From Methanobacteriota archaeon (GTDB lineage: Archaea; Thermoplasmatota; Poseidoniia; Poseidoniales; Thalassarchaeaceae), in assembly GCA_016845365.1 (NCBI GenBank), contig JAERST010000024.1:62001-126000 (forward strand): a DNA stretch of 64,000 nt, in the 5' to 3' direction. The first letter of the stretch is position 1. Each line of letters begins with the position of its first letter. Under the pieces are notes generated by a model. That model saw only the letters and a list, made by a program, of their open reading frames with translations. It did not search any database and was not told the DNA's origin. Positions 42,599 through 51,597 of the stretch are shown piece after piece. The translations under genes and the position numbers were made by a program.

Positions 42599-43174
42599 TC
42601 AGTCACTGTCAGTTTGTGGGCGGTCAAAGAATTCCCATTGTAATTCTGCTAATTCGATATTGTTTTTTGCCTCAGAATATGCTCCCAAGGGTTGTTGGTT
42701 TAATTCAAAAAATTGCTCTCCAAACTTGAAAGGTTGCATAATTCTTCGAGCTTGATCCCACCTCCCAAGCAAAATCAGACTCACTGCAAATGCCTCTGCA
42801 TTCGACAATCTTCCCGGTTTTCCCCAAGAAACTGAGTTTGCTGCTAGAACCACAGGTAATGTGCGACCCTGTAACCTAGTTCTCTTGTTTAGGAACTCAA
42901 TTGAAGAGTCGATTTGTTTCCATGAACAATCCAATCCCACTAACGCTCCGCCCCTTTCGATGCTTACTCTATCGTCTGGCCCCAGCAATTTCCCGGCCAG
43001 CGGGTCAAGCAAAAAACCCCGTTTTGGGCTTCGGTGGAGAGAAGTATGGAGTTGGGTGAAGCCATATTTGTGCATCTTTCTTGATGTGCATTTCTTAGGG
43101 TCGTCTTGGTCTAAATGAATAACATGCAATGGGATATCATTCACCGGGTTCCCTCCTAGATAATAGATCCTCAT
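42599..43174 (-). CDS. tsr3: rRNA aminocarboxypropyltransferase Tsr3
   Basis: Transfers the 3-amino-3-carboxypropyl group of SAM to a small-subunit rRNA uridine late in ribosome maturation. About 191 residues. Family motifs: HLDQDDPKKCTSRKM, LLDPLAGKLLGPDDR, GLDCSW, LPVVLAANSVSWGKPGRLSNAEAFAV and the FKFGEQFFELNQQPLGAY end. The ATG at 43174 lies inside the end of the MBF1 gene; an earlier TTG at 43186 is possible. Confidence 0.92.
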   Translation of the reverse strand: MRIYYLGGNPVNDIPLHVIHLDQDDPKKCTSRKMHKYGFTQLHTSLHRSPKRGFLLDPLAGKLLGPDDRVSIERGGALVGLDCSWKQIDSSIEFLNKRTRLQGRTLPVVLAANSVSWGKPGRLSNAEAFAVSLILLGRWDQARRIMQPFKFGEQFFELNQQPLGAYSEAKNNIELAELQWEFFDRPQTDSD

Positions 43175-43637
43175 AGGCGTCGCCAATCGTCATTCCACGA
43201 GACGATGCGGTGTTGACCGAGCGAGTATTCGAGGTTTCAACCTCGATGAATAATTCCACTCCCAAAACCTTCTCAATTTTCTTCAGTAGAGCGTCGGTTG
43301 GACGGTTGCCATTCTCGGTTCTTTGAACGATATTCAATCGTTCATTCATTCTTTTTGCGAACTCGCGTTGATCCCATCCTTTCTCTGTTCGAGCGTTACG
43401 AATTCGAATATGGAAATCAGAAGCGAGCTCTTTTTCTGATTTTGCCATTATATCATTGTGGCGAATTGAGGGGGAAGTTGGCCTAGCCGCTGCCCTCTGA
43501 GTAACTTGCGGTTTGACTGCCGGGCGCTCCAAGCCTAAACGGTCAATGCATCTACCACAGGCCTCTACTACGGCTCCGGAGGCTCTCGTGCGAACAACGC
43601 CAACGCGCTCAGCTCCACATAATTCACAGACGCCCAC
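43137..43637 (-). CDS. Multiprotein bridging factor 1 (aMBF1) family HTH protein
   Basis: 166 residues: an N-terminal zinc ribbon (CELCGAE...EACGRC), a flexible linker, and a Cro/C1-type HTH (IRNARTEKGWDQREFAKRMNERLNIVQRTENGNRPTDALLKKIEKVLG). This layout is that of archaeal MBF1, linked to transcription and ribosome function. It is divergent from pan and overlaps tsr3 downstream. Confidence 0.92.
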   Translation of the reverse strand: MGVCELCGAERVGVVRTRASGAVVEACGRCIDRLGLERPAVKPQVTQRAAARPTSPSIRHNDIMAKSEKELASDFHIRIRNARTEKGWDQREFAKRMNERLNIVQRTENGNRPTDALLKKIEKVLGVELFIEVETSNTRSVNTASSRGMTIGDAYEDLLSRREPGE

Positions 43638-43714
43638 GATTCACCGGGAGAGGTACTACGACATCATATCTTCGTGGCAGAAGTGTGAAAGCAGACGGCG
43701 GGATAGGTGAGGTG

Positions 43715-44944
43715 ATGAGTGGTTCATCAAGTGCATCTGACCGAGCGGAGGGGGATGAACAAATTACTCCCGATAGAGTTCAACAAATTGACCTCGGTAC
43801 ACGGTTTGAAGAGTTGACTTCCCTTTCACAGGAATTGCTAACTGAAAAATTATTTTTAGAAAACGAATGTGCACAATTAAAGAAAAGAGTCAGCAGGTTG
43901 GATGAGGAAATTCGCAGTCTGAAAGAACCTCCATTCATTGTCGGTAATCTACAGGATTTGGTTGGAGACGAAGCGATCGTACGCAGTTCCAATGGTACAA
44001 TTTTCCAAGTTTCTGTTAATCAAAGATTGGATCGGGATCTGTTAAAACCTGGCGCTCGAGTCTCTTTGAATCAAGACACGTTGGCTATTATCGATATTCT
44101 GAGTGATGGCTGGGATCCGCTGGTTTCTTCGAGTGAGGTTTTGGAAAAACCAACTACGACTTTCGCTCAAATTGGTGGTGCAACTGAACAAATTGCGAGT
44201 CTGAAACAAGCTATTGAATTGCCACTATTGAAACCAGATGCGTTCCGAAAGATGGGCTTAGAACCTCCCAAAGGCGTACTGTTGACTGGCCCTCCGGGTA
44301 CTGGTAAAACGATGCTTGCAAGAGCGGTTGCTAATTCGACTTCTGCCACCTTCCTAGGATTGGTTGGTTCAGAATTGGCTCAGAAATACATTGGGGAAGG
44401 TGGCAGAATGGTTCGCGAACTTTTCGACCTAGCTCGGGAAAAGGCACCTTCGATTATTTTCATTGATGAAATCGATGCTATTGGGTCGAAAAGGCTCGAC
44501 TCTTCTACCTCCGGCGATAGGGAAGTGCAGCGTACTTTGATGCAATTATTAGCTGAAATGGATGGTTTCGATTCGGTTGATGATGTGAAAATAATTGCTG
44601 CAACAAATCGCCCTGAATTGCTCGATAAAGCCCTCTTGCGGCCGGGGCGATTTGATAGAATTATTGAGGTTGACCTGCCTGATATTACCGGGCGTCTTGC
44701 CATACTGGAAATCCTCACTAAACAAACCCCGTTGGCTTCAGATGTCAAACTCAAACAATTAGCCAGGAATACCGATGGTTTCAGTGGGGCTGAACTGAAA
44801 TCACTCATCATGGAAGCGGGTATGTTAGCAATCGAAAATGATGCAGATTCTTTGCCACAATCTAATCTAAATGAAGCTCTGTCGATAATTGAAAAGGCTC
44901 GAAAAGATCCGATTCGAGCAAATCATGAAGGCTTGTATGGTTGA
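43715..44944 (+). CDS. pan: Proteasome-activating nucleotidase (PAN)
   Basis: AAA+ unfoldase that opens the 20S proteasome. 409 residues: N-terminal coiled coil (about 20-75), OB domain, then Walker A GPPGTGKT, Walker B IIFIDEID, and the arginine-finger region LLRPGRFDR. The C-terminus ends LYG, fitting the HbYX gate-opening motif. ATG at 43715 follows GGTGAGGTG. The proteasome alpha subunit is at 8399. Confidence 0.93.
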   Translation: MSGSSSASDRAEGDEQITPDRVQQIDLGTRFEELTSLSQELLTEKLFLENECAQLKKRVSRLDEEIRSLKEPPFIVGNLQDLVGDEAIVRSSNGTIFQVSVNQRLDRDLLKPGARVSLNQDTLAIIDILSDGWDPLVSSSEVLEKPTTTFAQIGGATEQIASLKQAIELPLLKPDAFRKMGLEPPKGVLLTGPPGTGKTMLARAVANSTSATFLGLVGSELAQKYIGEGGRMVRELFDLAREKAPSIIFIDEIDAIGSKRLDSSTSGDREVQRTLMQLLAEMDGFDSVDDVKIIAATNRPELLDKALLRPGRFDRIIEVDLPDITGRLAILEILTKQTPLASDVKLKQLARNTDGFSGAELKSLIMEAGMLAIENDADSLPQSNLNEALSIIEKARKDPIRANHEGLYG

Positions 44945-44982
44945 TGGTAACTCTCATCAGCCATTGCTAGGTGGAATTCACG

Positions 44983-46023
44983 ATGTCAAGCCGCTGGATT
45001 GAGTGCGTACCCAATATCAGCGAAGGAAGAGACCACAGTATCATCGATGCTGTGGTAACTGCAGCAAGAGAGATTGACGACGTTGCAATACTGGGCTGTG
45101 AACCTGATCCTGATTACAATCGCACAGTAATCACAATAGCCGGCGAGTGGAAACCCGTTGCAATCGCCGCTTTGGCTCTGATTAAGCGTGCAGCTGAATT
45201 AATCGATATGCGGAACCATTCGGGGAATCATCCAAGAATGGGTGCGGTAGACGTTTGTCCATTCGTCCCAATCAGTTCAGACACCCAGGATGATTGTTTG
45301 AAGGCGGCCGATTTTGTCATCTCGGATTTGGATGGACAAATACCTGTGTATCTGTATGGAGATGCCTCAACACATCGAACAAGACATTCTCTTGCTAACC
45401 TTCGCCGTGGTCAGTACGAGGGGCTGCAAGCTCGACTCACTGGGGGGGAATGGGCGGATGAAGACACCAGATTTCCAGATTCTTGGTCCGGAACTTGGGG
45501 TACTGCAGAAGCAAAATTTGGAGCAATGGCGGTCGGGGTAAGGCCAGTATTGGTCGCTTACAATGTCAATGTTGACGAGGCCGAACCAGTCGCTTCGAAG
45601 GCTGCAGGCTCAATTGTCCGGTCTAGTGGTCGTTTGTTGAAGAGTCCTAGCGGAGAGAAGATCCGGGCTAGAGGAATGTTAGATTCTGTTCAGGGTATGG
45701 GGCTGCCATTACCTAGTCACGGGATTTGCCAAGTTTCTATGAATTTACAAAATTTCTCAGTTACCCCTCTGCATATTGCATTCGAATGTGTAAGGTCAAT
45801 TTGCGCGGATCATGATGTAGATTTGTGTGGCAGTGAACTGGTAGGTTTGGTACCTCTACAAGCTATGTTAGATTCAGGATTATGGTACTCTGGTGATTCA
45901 AATTTATCTGAATCTGAATTGGTAAATGCCGCAATCCAAGGACTGGGGTTGTCAAATTTGGATGAATTTAATCCGCAAGAACGGATTATTGAATGGGCGA
46001 TTTCTAACCAATTAGGTGATTAA
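44983..46023 (+). CDS. ftcD: Glutamate formimidoyltransferase
   Basis: Transfers the formimino group of N-formimidoyl-glutamate to tetrahydrofolate, completing histidine degradation. 346 residues from the ATG at 44983 (AGGTGG at 44970-44975). Seen: CVPNISEGRD at the N-terminus, IDMRNHSGNHPRMGAVDVCPFVP with the catalytic-region histidine, and GVRPVLVAYNVN. The cyclodeaminase is a separate downstream gene instead of a fused domain. Confidence 0.93.
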   Translation: MSSRWIECVPNISEGRDHSIIDAVVTAAREIDDVAILGCEPDPDYNRTVITIAGEWKPVAIAALALIKRAAELIDMRNHSGNHPRMGAVDVCPFVPISSDTQDDCLKAADFVISDLDGQIPVYLYGDASTHRTRHSLANLRRGQYEGLQARLTGGEWADEDTRFPDSWSGTWGTAEAKFGAMAVGVRPVLVAYNVNVDEAEPVASKAAGSIVRSSGRLLKSPSGEKIRARGMLDSVQGMGLPLPSHGICQVSMNLQNFSVTPLHIAFECVRSICADHDVDLCGSELVGLVPLQAMLDSGLWYSGDSNLSESELVNAAIQGLGLSNLDEFNPQERIIEWAISNQLGD

Positions 46024-46635
46024 ATGAATGATGGGTATGAGTCCGTATTGGCTTCAATTGCAAGTTCCTCGCCAACCCCAGGTGGTGGAGCAGTTGCCGC
46101 TTTGTCAATTTCCCACGGCATCGCATTAGCGAGAATGGTCTCCGAATTGACCATCGGCAAAGAAAAGTGGATAGATGGTCACAAAGACGCAGAACATTTT
46201 CTCGTAGAATCCGAAACCTGGATTAAAGATGCATTAGAAATGGCACAGGAAGATTGTGATGCATTCGATTCTGTAATGAGCGCTTATCGTCTACCTAAAG
46301 ACTCAGAATCTCAGATTGCAGCACGAAAGACTGCCATCAGATCTGCAAACTTGTCCGCTGCAGCCTCTCCACTGCGAATCGCACAATTTGGACATCAAGT
46401 GCTCATTCTTCTTCCTTCATTAGCAACGAATTGCAATGCTAATGCGATTACCGACATTGGTTCAGCATCGCATATGCTTTCATCTGGTGTTCAATGTGCT
46501 GCGTTGAATGTCGAAATTAATTTGAGTTCGATAGGTGATTTAGCTGCCGATTACCAATCACAAATCCAAAACATCTTGGATGAAGTGCAACGATTGCACA
46601 CTCAAATTGGTCAAATCGTCAATGATCGTATGTGA
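46024..46635 (+). CDS. fchA: Formimidoyltetrahydrofolate cyclodeaminase
   Basis: Releases ammonia from 5-formimino-tetrahydrofolate to give 5,10-methenyl-tetrahydrofolate. 203 mostly helical residues with the opening signature ASSSPTPGGGAVAALS and the SPLRIAQFG helix, matching the FTCD C-terminal domain family. An AGGTGAT ribosome binding site sits at the end of ftcD; the stop is two bases before the hutU ATG. Confidence 0.92.
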   Translation: MNDGYESVLASIASSSPTPGGGAVAALSISHGIALARMVSELTIGKEKWIDGHKDAEHFLVESETWIKDALEMAQEDCDAFDSVMSAYRLPKDSESQIAARKTAIRSANLSAAASPLRIAQFGHQVLILLPSLATNCNANAITDIGSASHMLSSGVQCAALNVEINLSSIGDLAADYQSQIQNILDEVQRLHTQIGQIVNDRM

Positions 46636-46637
46636 AA

Positions 46638-48674
46638 ATGAGAGGTGATGAATTGGACCTAACCTCATTTCAAAGACATATCCAACAGGGTATACCGGAC
46701 ATACTCCCAAGTTACCCTACTGTCTCAGATAGCATTGACCGCGCACCACGGAGACCGGATGTTCTCGACGACAAAGAGAAAACCTTGGCAGTCGAAAACG
46801 CCCTCCGATATTTTCCTGCAAAATGGCACAACCAATTAGCAAAGGAATTCTATCAAGAATTAATCCAAGAGGGCCATATCTCAATGCATAGATTTAGGCC
46901 AGATTATGAAATGTATGCCCGACCAATCGAAGACTATCCTGGGCAATGTGAGGCAGCTAAAGGCATCATGTTGATGATTCAAAATAATCTAGACCCAGCA
47001 GTCGCTCAATATCCGTATGACCTAATCACCTATGGTGGAAATGGGGCAGTTTTCCAGAATTGGGCTCAGTACCTATTGATGATGAGTCTCCTCTCTAAGA
47101 TGGAAGAATCACAAACTCTGGTAATGTACTCGGGCCATCCACTAGGACTATTTCCATCCCACAAGAATGCCCCTAGAGTCATTGTAACCAATGGAATGGT
47201 TATTCCTAACCACTCTACTCAATTGGACTATGAGCGCATGAATGCACTCGGAGTTTCACAATATGGGCAAATGACCGCTGGATCATACATGTATATTGGA
47301 CCTCAGGGAATTGTACACGGCACTACGATTACCTTACTCAATGCCGCGAGAAAGTACCTTGGTCATTCGGGTTCTGAAGGACTGAAAGGCATCCTATTCG
47401 TCACGTCTGGTCTTGGTGGTATGTCGGGTGCCCAAGCAAAAGCCGCTGTTATTTCTGGAGCGGTATGCATTATCGCAGAAACCAATTTACACGCAGCGAA
47501 AAAACGCCATGAGCAAGGATGGTTGACCGAACTTTATTCAAATTTAGACGAGGTAATACAACGGGCACATGAGGCAATAGTAAACCAAGAAGCAGTCTCA
47601 ATTGGTTATCACGGCAACGTAGTTGACCTACTCGAAGCCCTCGACGAATCTAATCTAACTCCACATCTAGGCAGTGATCAAACGAGTTTGCATAATCCTT
47701 GGTTAGGTGGTTATATCCCAACAGGGTATTCACACGAGGAAGCAATCTCTCTTCTTCGAACAGACCCCGAACAGTTCAAAATTGAAGTCCAAAAAACACT
47801 CCGAAAGCATGCTGATGTCGTAAACCGTCTCGCTTCCAAAGGCATGTATTTCTGGGATTATGGTAATGCATTCCTTCTCGAAGCAAAACGAGCCGGTGCT
47901 GAAGTTGTCAACCCTGATGACGAATCAACATTCCGATATCCCTCATATGTACAGGATATTATGGGTCCAATCTGTTTTGATTATGGCTTTGGCCCATTCC
48001 GGTGGGTGTGCACATCGGGAACCAAAGAAGACCTTGCTAAAACAGACGCAATAGCCAAACAAATACTCGAACAACAATCAATGGGTGCACCAGATGAGAT
48101 TCAGCAACAAATACTGGACAATATTCGCTGGATTACTCAAGCCCAAAGCCACGAATTGGTAGTCGGTAGCCAAGCGAGGATTCTCTACGCAGACGAGGTC
48201 GGTCGCAGAAATATCGCTCAAGCGTTCAACAAAGCAATTTCAGAGGCCCAAATTTCTGCCCCAATAGTTCTAGGAAGGGACCATCACGACGTATCGGGAA
48301 CCGATAGCCCCTTCCGGGAAACAGCCAATATCCGCGATGGATCCATGTTCACAGCTGATATGGCTGTTCACAATTTTGTAGGCGATTCATTCCGCGGAGC
48401 AACATGGGTCAGTTTGCACAACGGAGGAGGTGTAGGCTGGGGCGAGGTAATTAACGGCGGGTTTGGTATGTTAATCGATGGGTCGGTAGGGAGCTCCCAA
48501 AACATTGATTCCATGCTTTCTTGGGATGTAAACAACGGCATAGCACGTCGGGCATGGGCACGAAATCCCGGAGCCATTTCAGCCATAGAGCGAGCAATGC
48601 AACAAGAATCTGGATTAGAGGTCACGGTGCCAAATATTGTATCTCCCGATGTGCTCAATAATCTAACAGATTAA
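46638..48674 (+). CDS. hutU: Urocanate hydratase
   Basis: NAD+-dependent hydration of urocanate to imidazolonepropionate. About 678 residues, the longer class seen in some bacteria and eukaryotes rather than the common 550. Seen: QYPYDLITYGGNGAVFQNWAQY, QTLVMYSGHPLGLFPSH, VVTNGMVIPN, the FVTSGLGGMSGAQ nucleotide-binding loop and GRDHHDVSG. The start is ATG 46638 by coupling to fchA, but a GAGGTGAT at 46642-46649 precedes an in-frame TTG at 46653, which may be the true start. Confidence 0.94.
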   Translation: MRGDELDLTSFQRHIQQGIPDILPSYPTVSDSIDRAPRRPDVLDDKEKTLAVENALRYFPAKWHNQLAKEFYQELIQEGHISMHRFRPDYEMYARPIEDYPGQCEAAKGIMLMIQNNLDPAVAQYPYDLITYGGNGAVFQNWAQYLLMMSLLSKMEESQTLVMYSGHPLGLFPSHKNAPRVIVTNGMVIPNHSTQLDYERMNALGVSQYGQMTAGSYMYIGPQGIVHGTTITLLNAARKYLGHSGSEGLKGILFVTSGLGGMSGAQAKAAVISGAVCIIAETNLHAAKKRHEQGWLTELYSNLDEVIQRAHEAIVNQEAVSIGYHGNVVDLLEALDESNLTPHLGSDQTSLHNPWLGGYIPTGYSHEEAISLLRTDPEQFKIEVQKTLRKHADVVNRLASKGMYFWDYGNAFLLEAKRAGAEVVNPDDESTFRYPSYVQDIMGPICFDYGFGPFRWVCTSGTKEDLAKTDAIAKQILEQQSMGAPDEIQQQILDNIRWITQAQSHELVVGSQARILYADEVGRRNIAQAFNKAISEAQISAPIVLGRDHHDVSGTDSPFRETANIRDGSMFTADMAVHNFVGDSFRGATWVSLHNGGGVGWGEVINGGFGMLIDGSVGSSQNIDSMLSWDVNNGIARRAWARNPGAISAIERAMQQESGLEVTVPNIVSPDVLNNLTD

Positions 48675-48715
48675 ACCAATTTCTTCAATAATAATGCAAC
48701 ACTTCAGGGATTAGA

Positions 48716-50242
48716 ATGGCTACTACAGACGTCACAATCGATGGCAAGAGCCTCACGATTGAATCACTGATCTCAATCAGAGATGGAGGCGCACAGGCAA
48801 AACTGTCTGATAGTGCAATCACCGCCATGCGGGATTCAAGAAGAGCGATAGAAAATATTCTCGATTCGGATGCAGTAGTATATGGAATTAACACTGGATT
48901 TGGCGCAATGTCAAGCGTTCAAATCGACAAAGCAGATTTAGCTAAATTACAAGCCAATCTGATTCGAAGCCATGCTTGTGGTGTTGGAGAATTAATGTCA
49001 CCTGAACATGTACTAATGATGATGACAATTAGGGCAAATTCGCTTGCAGTTGGACATTCAGGAATCAGGCCAGAAATCGTTGAAGTTTTGCTCGAATTTG
49101 TGAATGCTCGAATTTGTCCAGTGGTACCTAGAATAGGATCTCTTGGTGCTTCTGGAGACCTCGCGCCATTGGCTCATCTGGCATTAGGCCTGATTGGAGA
49201 AAACGAATTTCTCGTAGAAGTCGATGATGGATGGGAAGTTATAGACGCAAACGAAGCATTTTCCACAATCAATCGAACTCCTATTTCACTCGAAGCAAAA
49301 GAAGGACTTTCCCTAATCAATGGAACTAGCCAGATGTGCACATATCTAGCAGAATCAATTTCGGTAATGGAGAGCCTGGTATTTACTGCCGATTGCGCTG
49401 CAGCAGCCTCTGTTGAAGCGATAAGGGGCTCACATAGGGCATTCGACCCTCGTATACATTCTGCTCGACCACACAAAGGACAATTGATCAGTTCTGCACG
49501 GATCTATTCATTATTGTCGAACTCAGCCATTAACGACTCACACGCAGATTGTGATAGGGTGCAGGACCCTTACTCACTGCGCTGTGCTGCTCAAGTACAC
49601 GGCCCGGTTATTGAAGCGCTCATTCGGGCACGTTCAATCTTGGAAATTGAGTTAAATTCAGCAACGGACAACCCTCTTGTTTTCACCACAGAGGATGGAA
49701 ATGCCGATGTGATAAGTGGAGGGAATTTTCATGGTGAAAACCTCGCAATAATTGCCGATAATTTGGCAGTTTGCGCTCATGAATTAGGATCTATTTCAGA
49801 AAGGAGAACAAACTTACTAATGTCACCTCAATGGACAGGATTACCTGCTTTCTTAGCTGTTGAAGAAGGGCTAGAAAGTGGCTTGATGATTGTCCAATAT
49901 GTCTCGGCTGCCTGTCTTGCAGAATTACATCTCTTAGCAAATCCTGCATCTACATCGAATGTTCCTGTTAGTATGGAAAAGGAAGACCATGTTTCAATGG
50001 GGGCAACCGCATGTTACAGACTAATTTCATCTTGTGAAATGCTATCGAGGATTTTGGCTAATGAACTGATTTCGGCAATCGGCTGTCTCAGATTAATACC
50101 AGAGGCACCGGGTAAAGGTGTAGGTAATATCGTACAGTTAGTTGATCCATTCATTCCTGAGCTGGCTGCTGACCAATCTCTTTCAGAGGTCAGTGATGCT
50201 CTTGCAGCTGGACTTAGATATGGCTTGTTACACGACCTCTGA
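48716..50242 (+). CDS. hutH: Histidine ammonia-lyase
   Basis: First enzyme of histidine catabolism, releasing ammonia to form urocanate. 508 residues. The MIO prosthetic group forms from Ala-Ser-Gly in GSLGASGDLAPLAHLALG. INTGFGAMSSV, EGLSLINGTSQM, DNPLVF and FHGE(N) active-site segments are intact. Third hut gene on this strand after fchA and hutU. Confidence 0.96.
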   Translation: MATTDVTIDGKSLTIESLISIRDGGAQAKLSDSAITAMRDSRRAIENILDSDAVVYGINTGFGAMSSVQIDKADLAKLQANLIRSHACGVGELMSPEHVLMMMTIRANSLAVGHSGIRPEIVEVLLEFVNARICPVVPRIGSLGASGDLAPLAHLALGLIGENEFLVEVDDGWEVIDANEAFSTINRTPISLEAKEGLSLINGTSQMCTYLAESISVMESLVFTADCAAAASVEAIRGSHRAFDPRIHSARPHKGQLISSARIYSLLSNSAINDSHADCDRVQDPYSLRCAAQVHGPVIEALIRARSILEIELNSATDNPLVFTTEDGNADVISGGNFHGENLAIIADNLAVCAHELGSISERRTNLLMSPQWTGLPAFLAVEEGLESGLMIVQYVSAACLAELHLLANPASTSNVPVSMEKEDHVSMGATACYRLISSCEMLSRILANELISAIGCLRLIPEAPGKGVGNIVQLVDPFIPELAADQSLSEVSDALAAGLRYGLLHDL

Positions 50243-50250
50243 GTGGTAAT

Positions 50251-51012
50251 ATGGCCAGTTGGGACGAGGTTCAACCCCGACTTCACCTCGACCAACATCC
50301 GTCACTTAATCCAAGACCGTTTACTACTACCATTAGGTCGGTGGAAAATGAGGGAATAGTTCTCGAAGAGTCATTCTGCTATCCTCGAGGGGGTGGACAA
50401 CCTGGAGACATTGGTTCCTTCAGAATTAATGACGAGATATCTCCATTCAATGAAGTCATAGCGCACGATAGGATATACCATCCTGTGGATAACCTCGATG
50501 ACTTCCAAATTGGAGAGGAGTTGATTTGTTCAATCGATATTCAACGCCGTAATGCTCTATCCCAAACTCACACCACTCAACATGTAGTATCTGCAATGGC
50601 TGATGAAATATGGGGCGCATCAACAGTGGGCAATCAATTAGGCACCGATGAATCCAGAATTGATTTTCTGTTCGAAGATAAGAACCAGTTTGATGTTGAA
50701 GAAATCACTGAATCTGTAAATGCGATCTTGGGTGCAAACCACACTGTATCGATTGGTAATTGGCACTTAGACCAAATCATGCAGGACGATCGAGTTCGAA
50801 ACCGCACTTTTGTTTCTAAAATTCTTAGTCGCTTACCACGGGGAATGGACTCGATGAGAGTAGTAGAGATATCAGGAATAGACATCTGCCCCTGTGCAGG
50901 TTCTCACGTGGGGAATACTCGTGAATTATCACAAATTGAGGTTACCAAAGTGAAACAGAAAGGAGCTGGAAAACTCCGGGTATACTATACAATGAAAAAC
51001 ACGAAGTCGTGA
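50251..51012 (+). CDS. alaX: Alanyl-tRNA editing protein AlaX
   Basis: Free-standing editing domain that hydrolyses mischarged Ser- or Gly-tRNA-Ala. 253 residues: an N-terminal segment resembling the AlaRS glycine-rich entry (CYPRGGGQPGDIG), then the zinc site as HTTQH and CAGSHVGN. Length and the N-terminal domain fit the AlaX-M class. It follows hutH by eight bases but is functionally unrelated. Confidence 0.92.
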   Translation: MASWDEVQPRLHLDQHPSLNPRPFTTTIRSVENEGIVLEESFCYPRGGGQPGDIGSFRINDEISPFNEVIAHDRIYHPVDNLDDFQIGEELICSIDIQRRNALSQTHTTQHVVSAMADEIWGASTVGNQLGTDESRIDFLFEDKNQFDVEEITESVNAILGANHTVSIGNWHLDQIMQDDRVRNRTFVSKILSRLPRGMDSMRVVEISGIDICPCAGSHVGNTRELSQIEVTKVKQKGAGKLRVYYTMKNTKS

Positions 51013-51023
51013 ATTGTATATTC

Positions 51024-51099
51024 TGGTGGGCTCGGCAGGAATTGAACCTGCGATCTTCGCCATGTCAAGGCGACGTCATAACCCCTAGACCACGAGCCC
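51024..51099 (-). tRNA. tRNA-Val (GAC)
   Basis: On the minus strand an uninterrupted cloverleaf: acceptor GGGCTCG pairs with CGAGCCC; D-arm with TCTAGGGGTTATGA; anticodon stem TCGCC/GGCGA around loop TTGACAT (anticodon GAC); T-arm GCAGG-TTCAATT-CCTGC; discriminator A. The genomic sequence continues CCA (51024-51026), so the 3' CCA is encoded. No intron. Confidence 0.95.
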
Positions 51100-51157
51100 A
51101 GAACATCCCGCCCACCGACCCATCCCAAATGAATGATTCTCTCAGGGAGGGTCGAGG

Positions 51158-51316
51158 TCAACCGATGATCTTCGAGAGCTTGCCATCACACCCAGATGTA
51201 CTGCATGATCCAGAAATTCTCTTACGACCATTCTTCATCTGAGATTCAACAGGATTCAGAACCGACACTGATTTCTTACATTTCATACAAAATGCATTCT
51301 GAACAGATGCCATCAT
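51158..51316 (-). CDS. Small zinc-binding DUF5679-like protein
   Basis: 52 residues from the ATG at 51316. FCMKCKKSVSVLNPVE, then MKNGRKRISGSC and KLSKIIG, give the Cys-x2-Cys ... Cys pattern of the small archaeal zinc-ribbon family DUF5679. AT-rich DNA with TTAATTAAT lies just upstream as a possible promoter. The remaining stretch 51317-51597 up to hutI shows no other gene. Confidence 0.6.
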   Translation of the reverse strand: MMASVQNAFCMKCKKSVSVLNPVESQMKNGRKRISGSCSTSGCDGKLSKIIG

Positions 51317-51597
51317 GTTCCGGACCGCATTAATTAATTTGAATACGCCGACAATATGACATAATTGGACCAAATATTCAGAATGTTGAGAAAACGAGGT
51401 ACTGCGAGACAATCCGAGACTATCGTTCTGATTTGATTTCTGATAACTATGATTATCGGAGCAAAGTGTGGCGGTAATTCGAGCAATTTAGGTGCATATT
51501 CGAGTGGAGAGGAAATTTTCTCCATACTCGTCGATTTGTAATTCTGGTGTTAGCATTACATATTGCGCTTTATCTTAATGCTGAAATGTCTCTAAAT

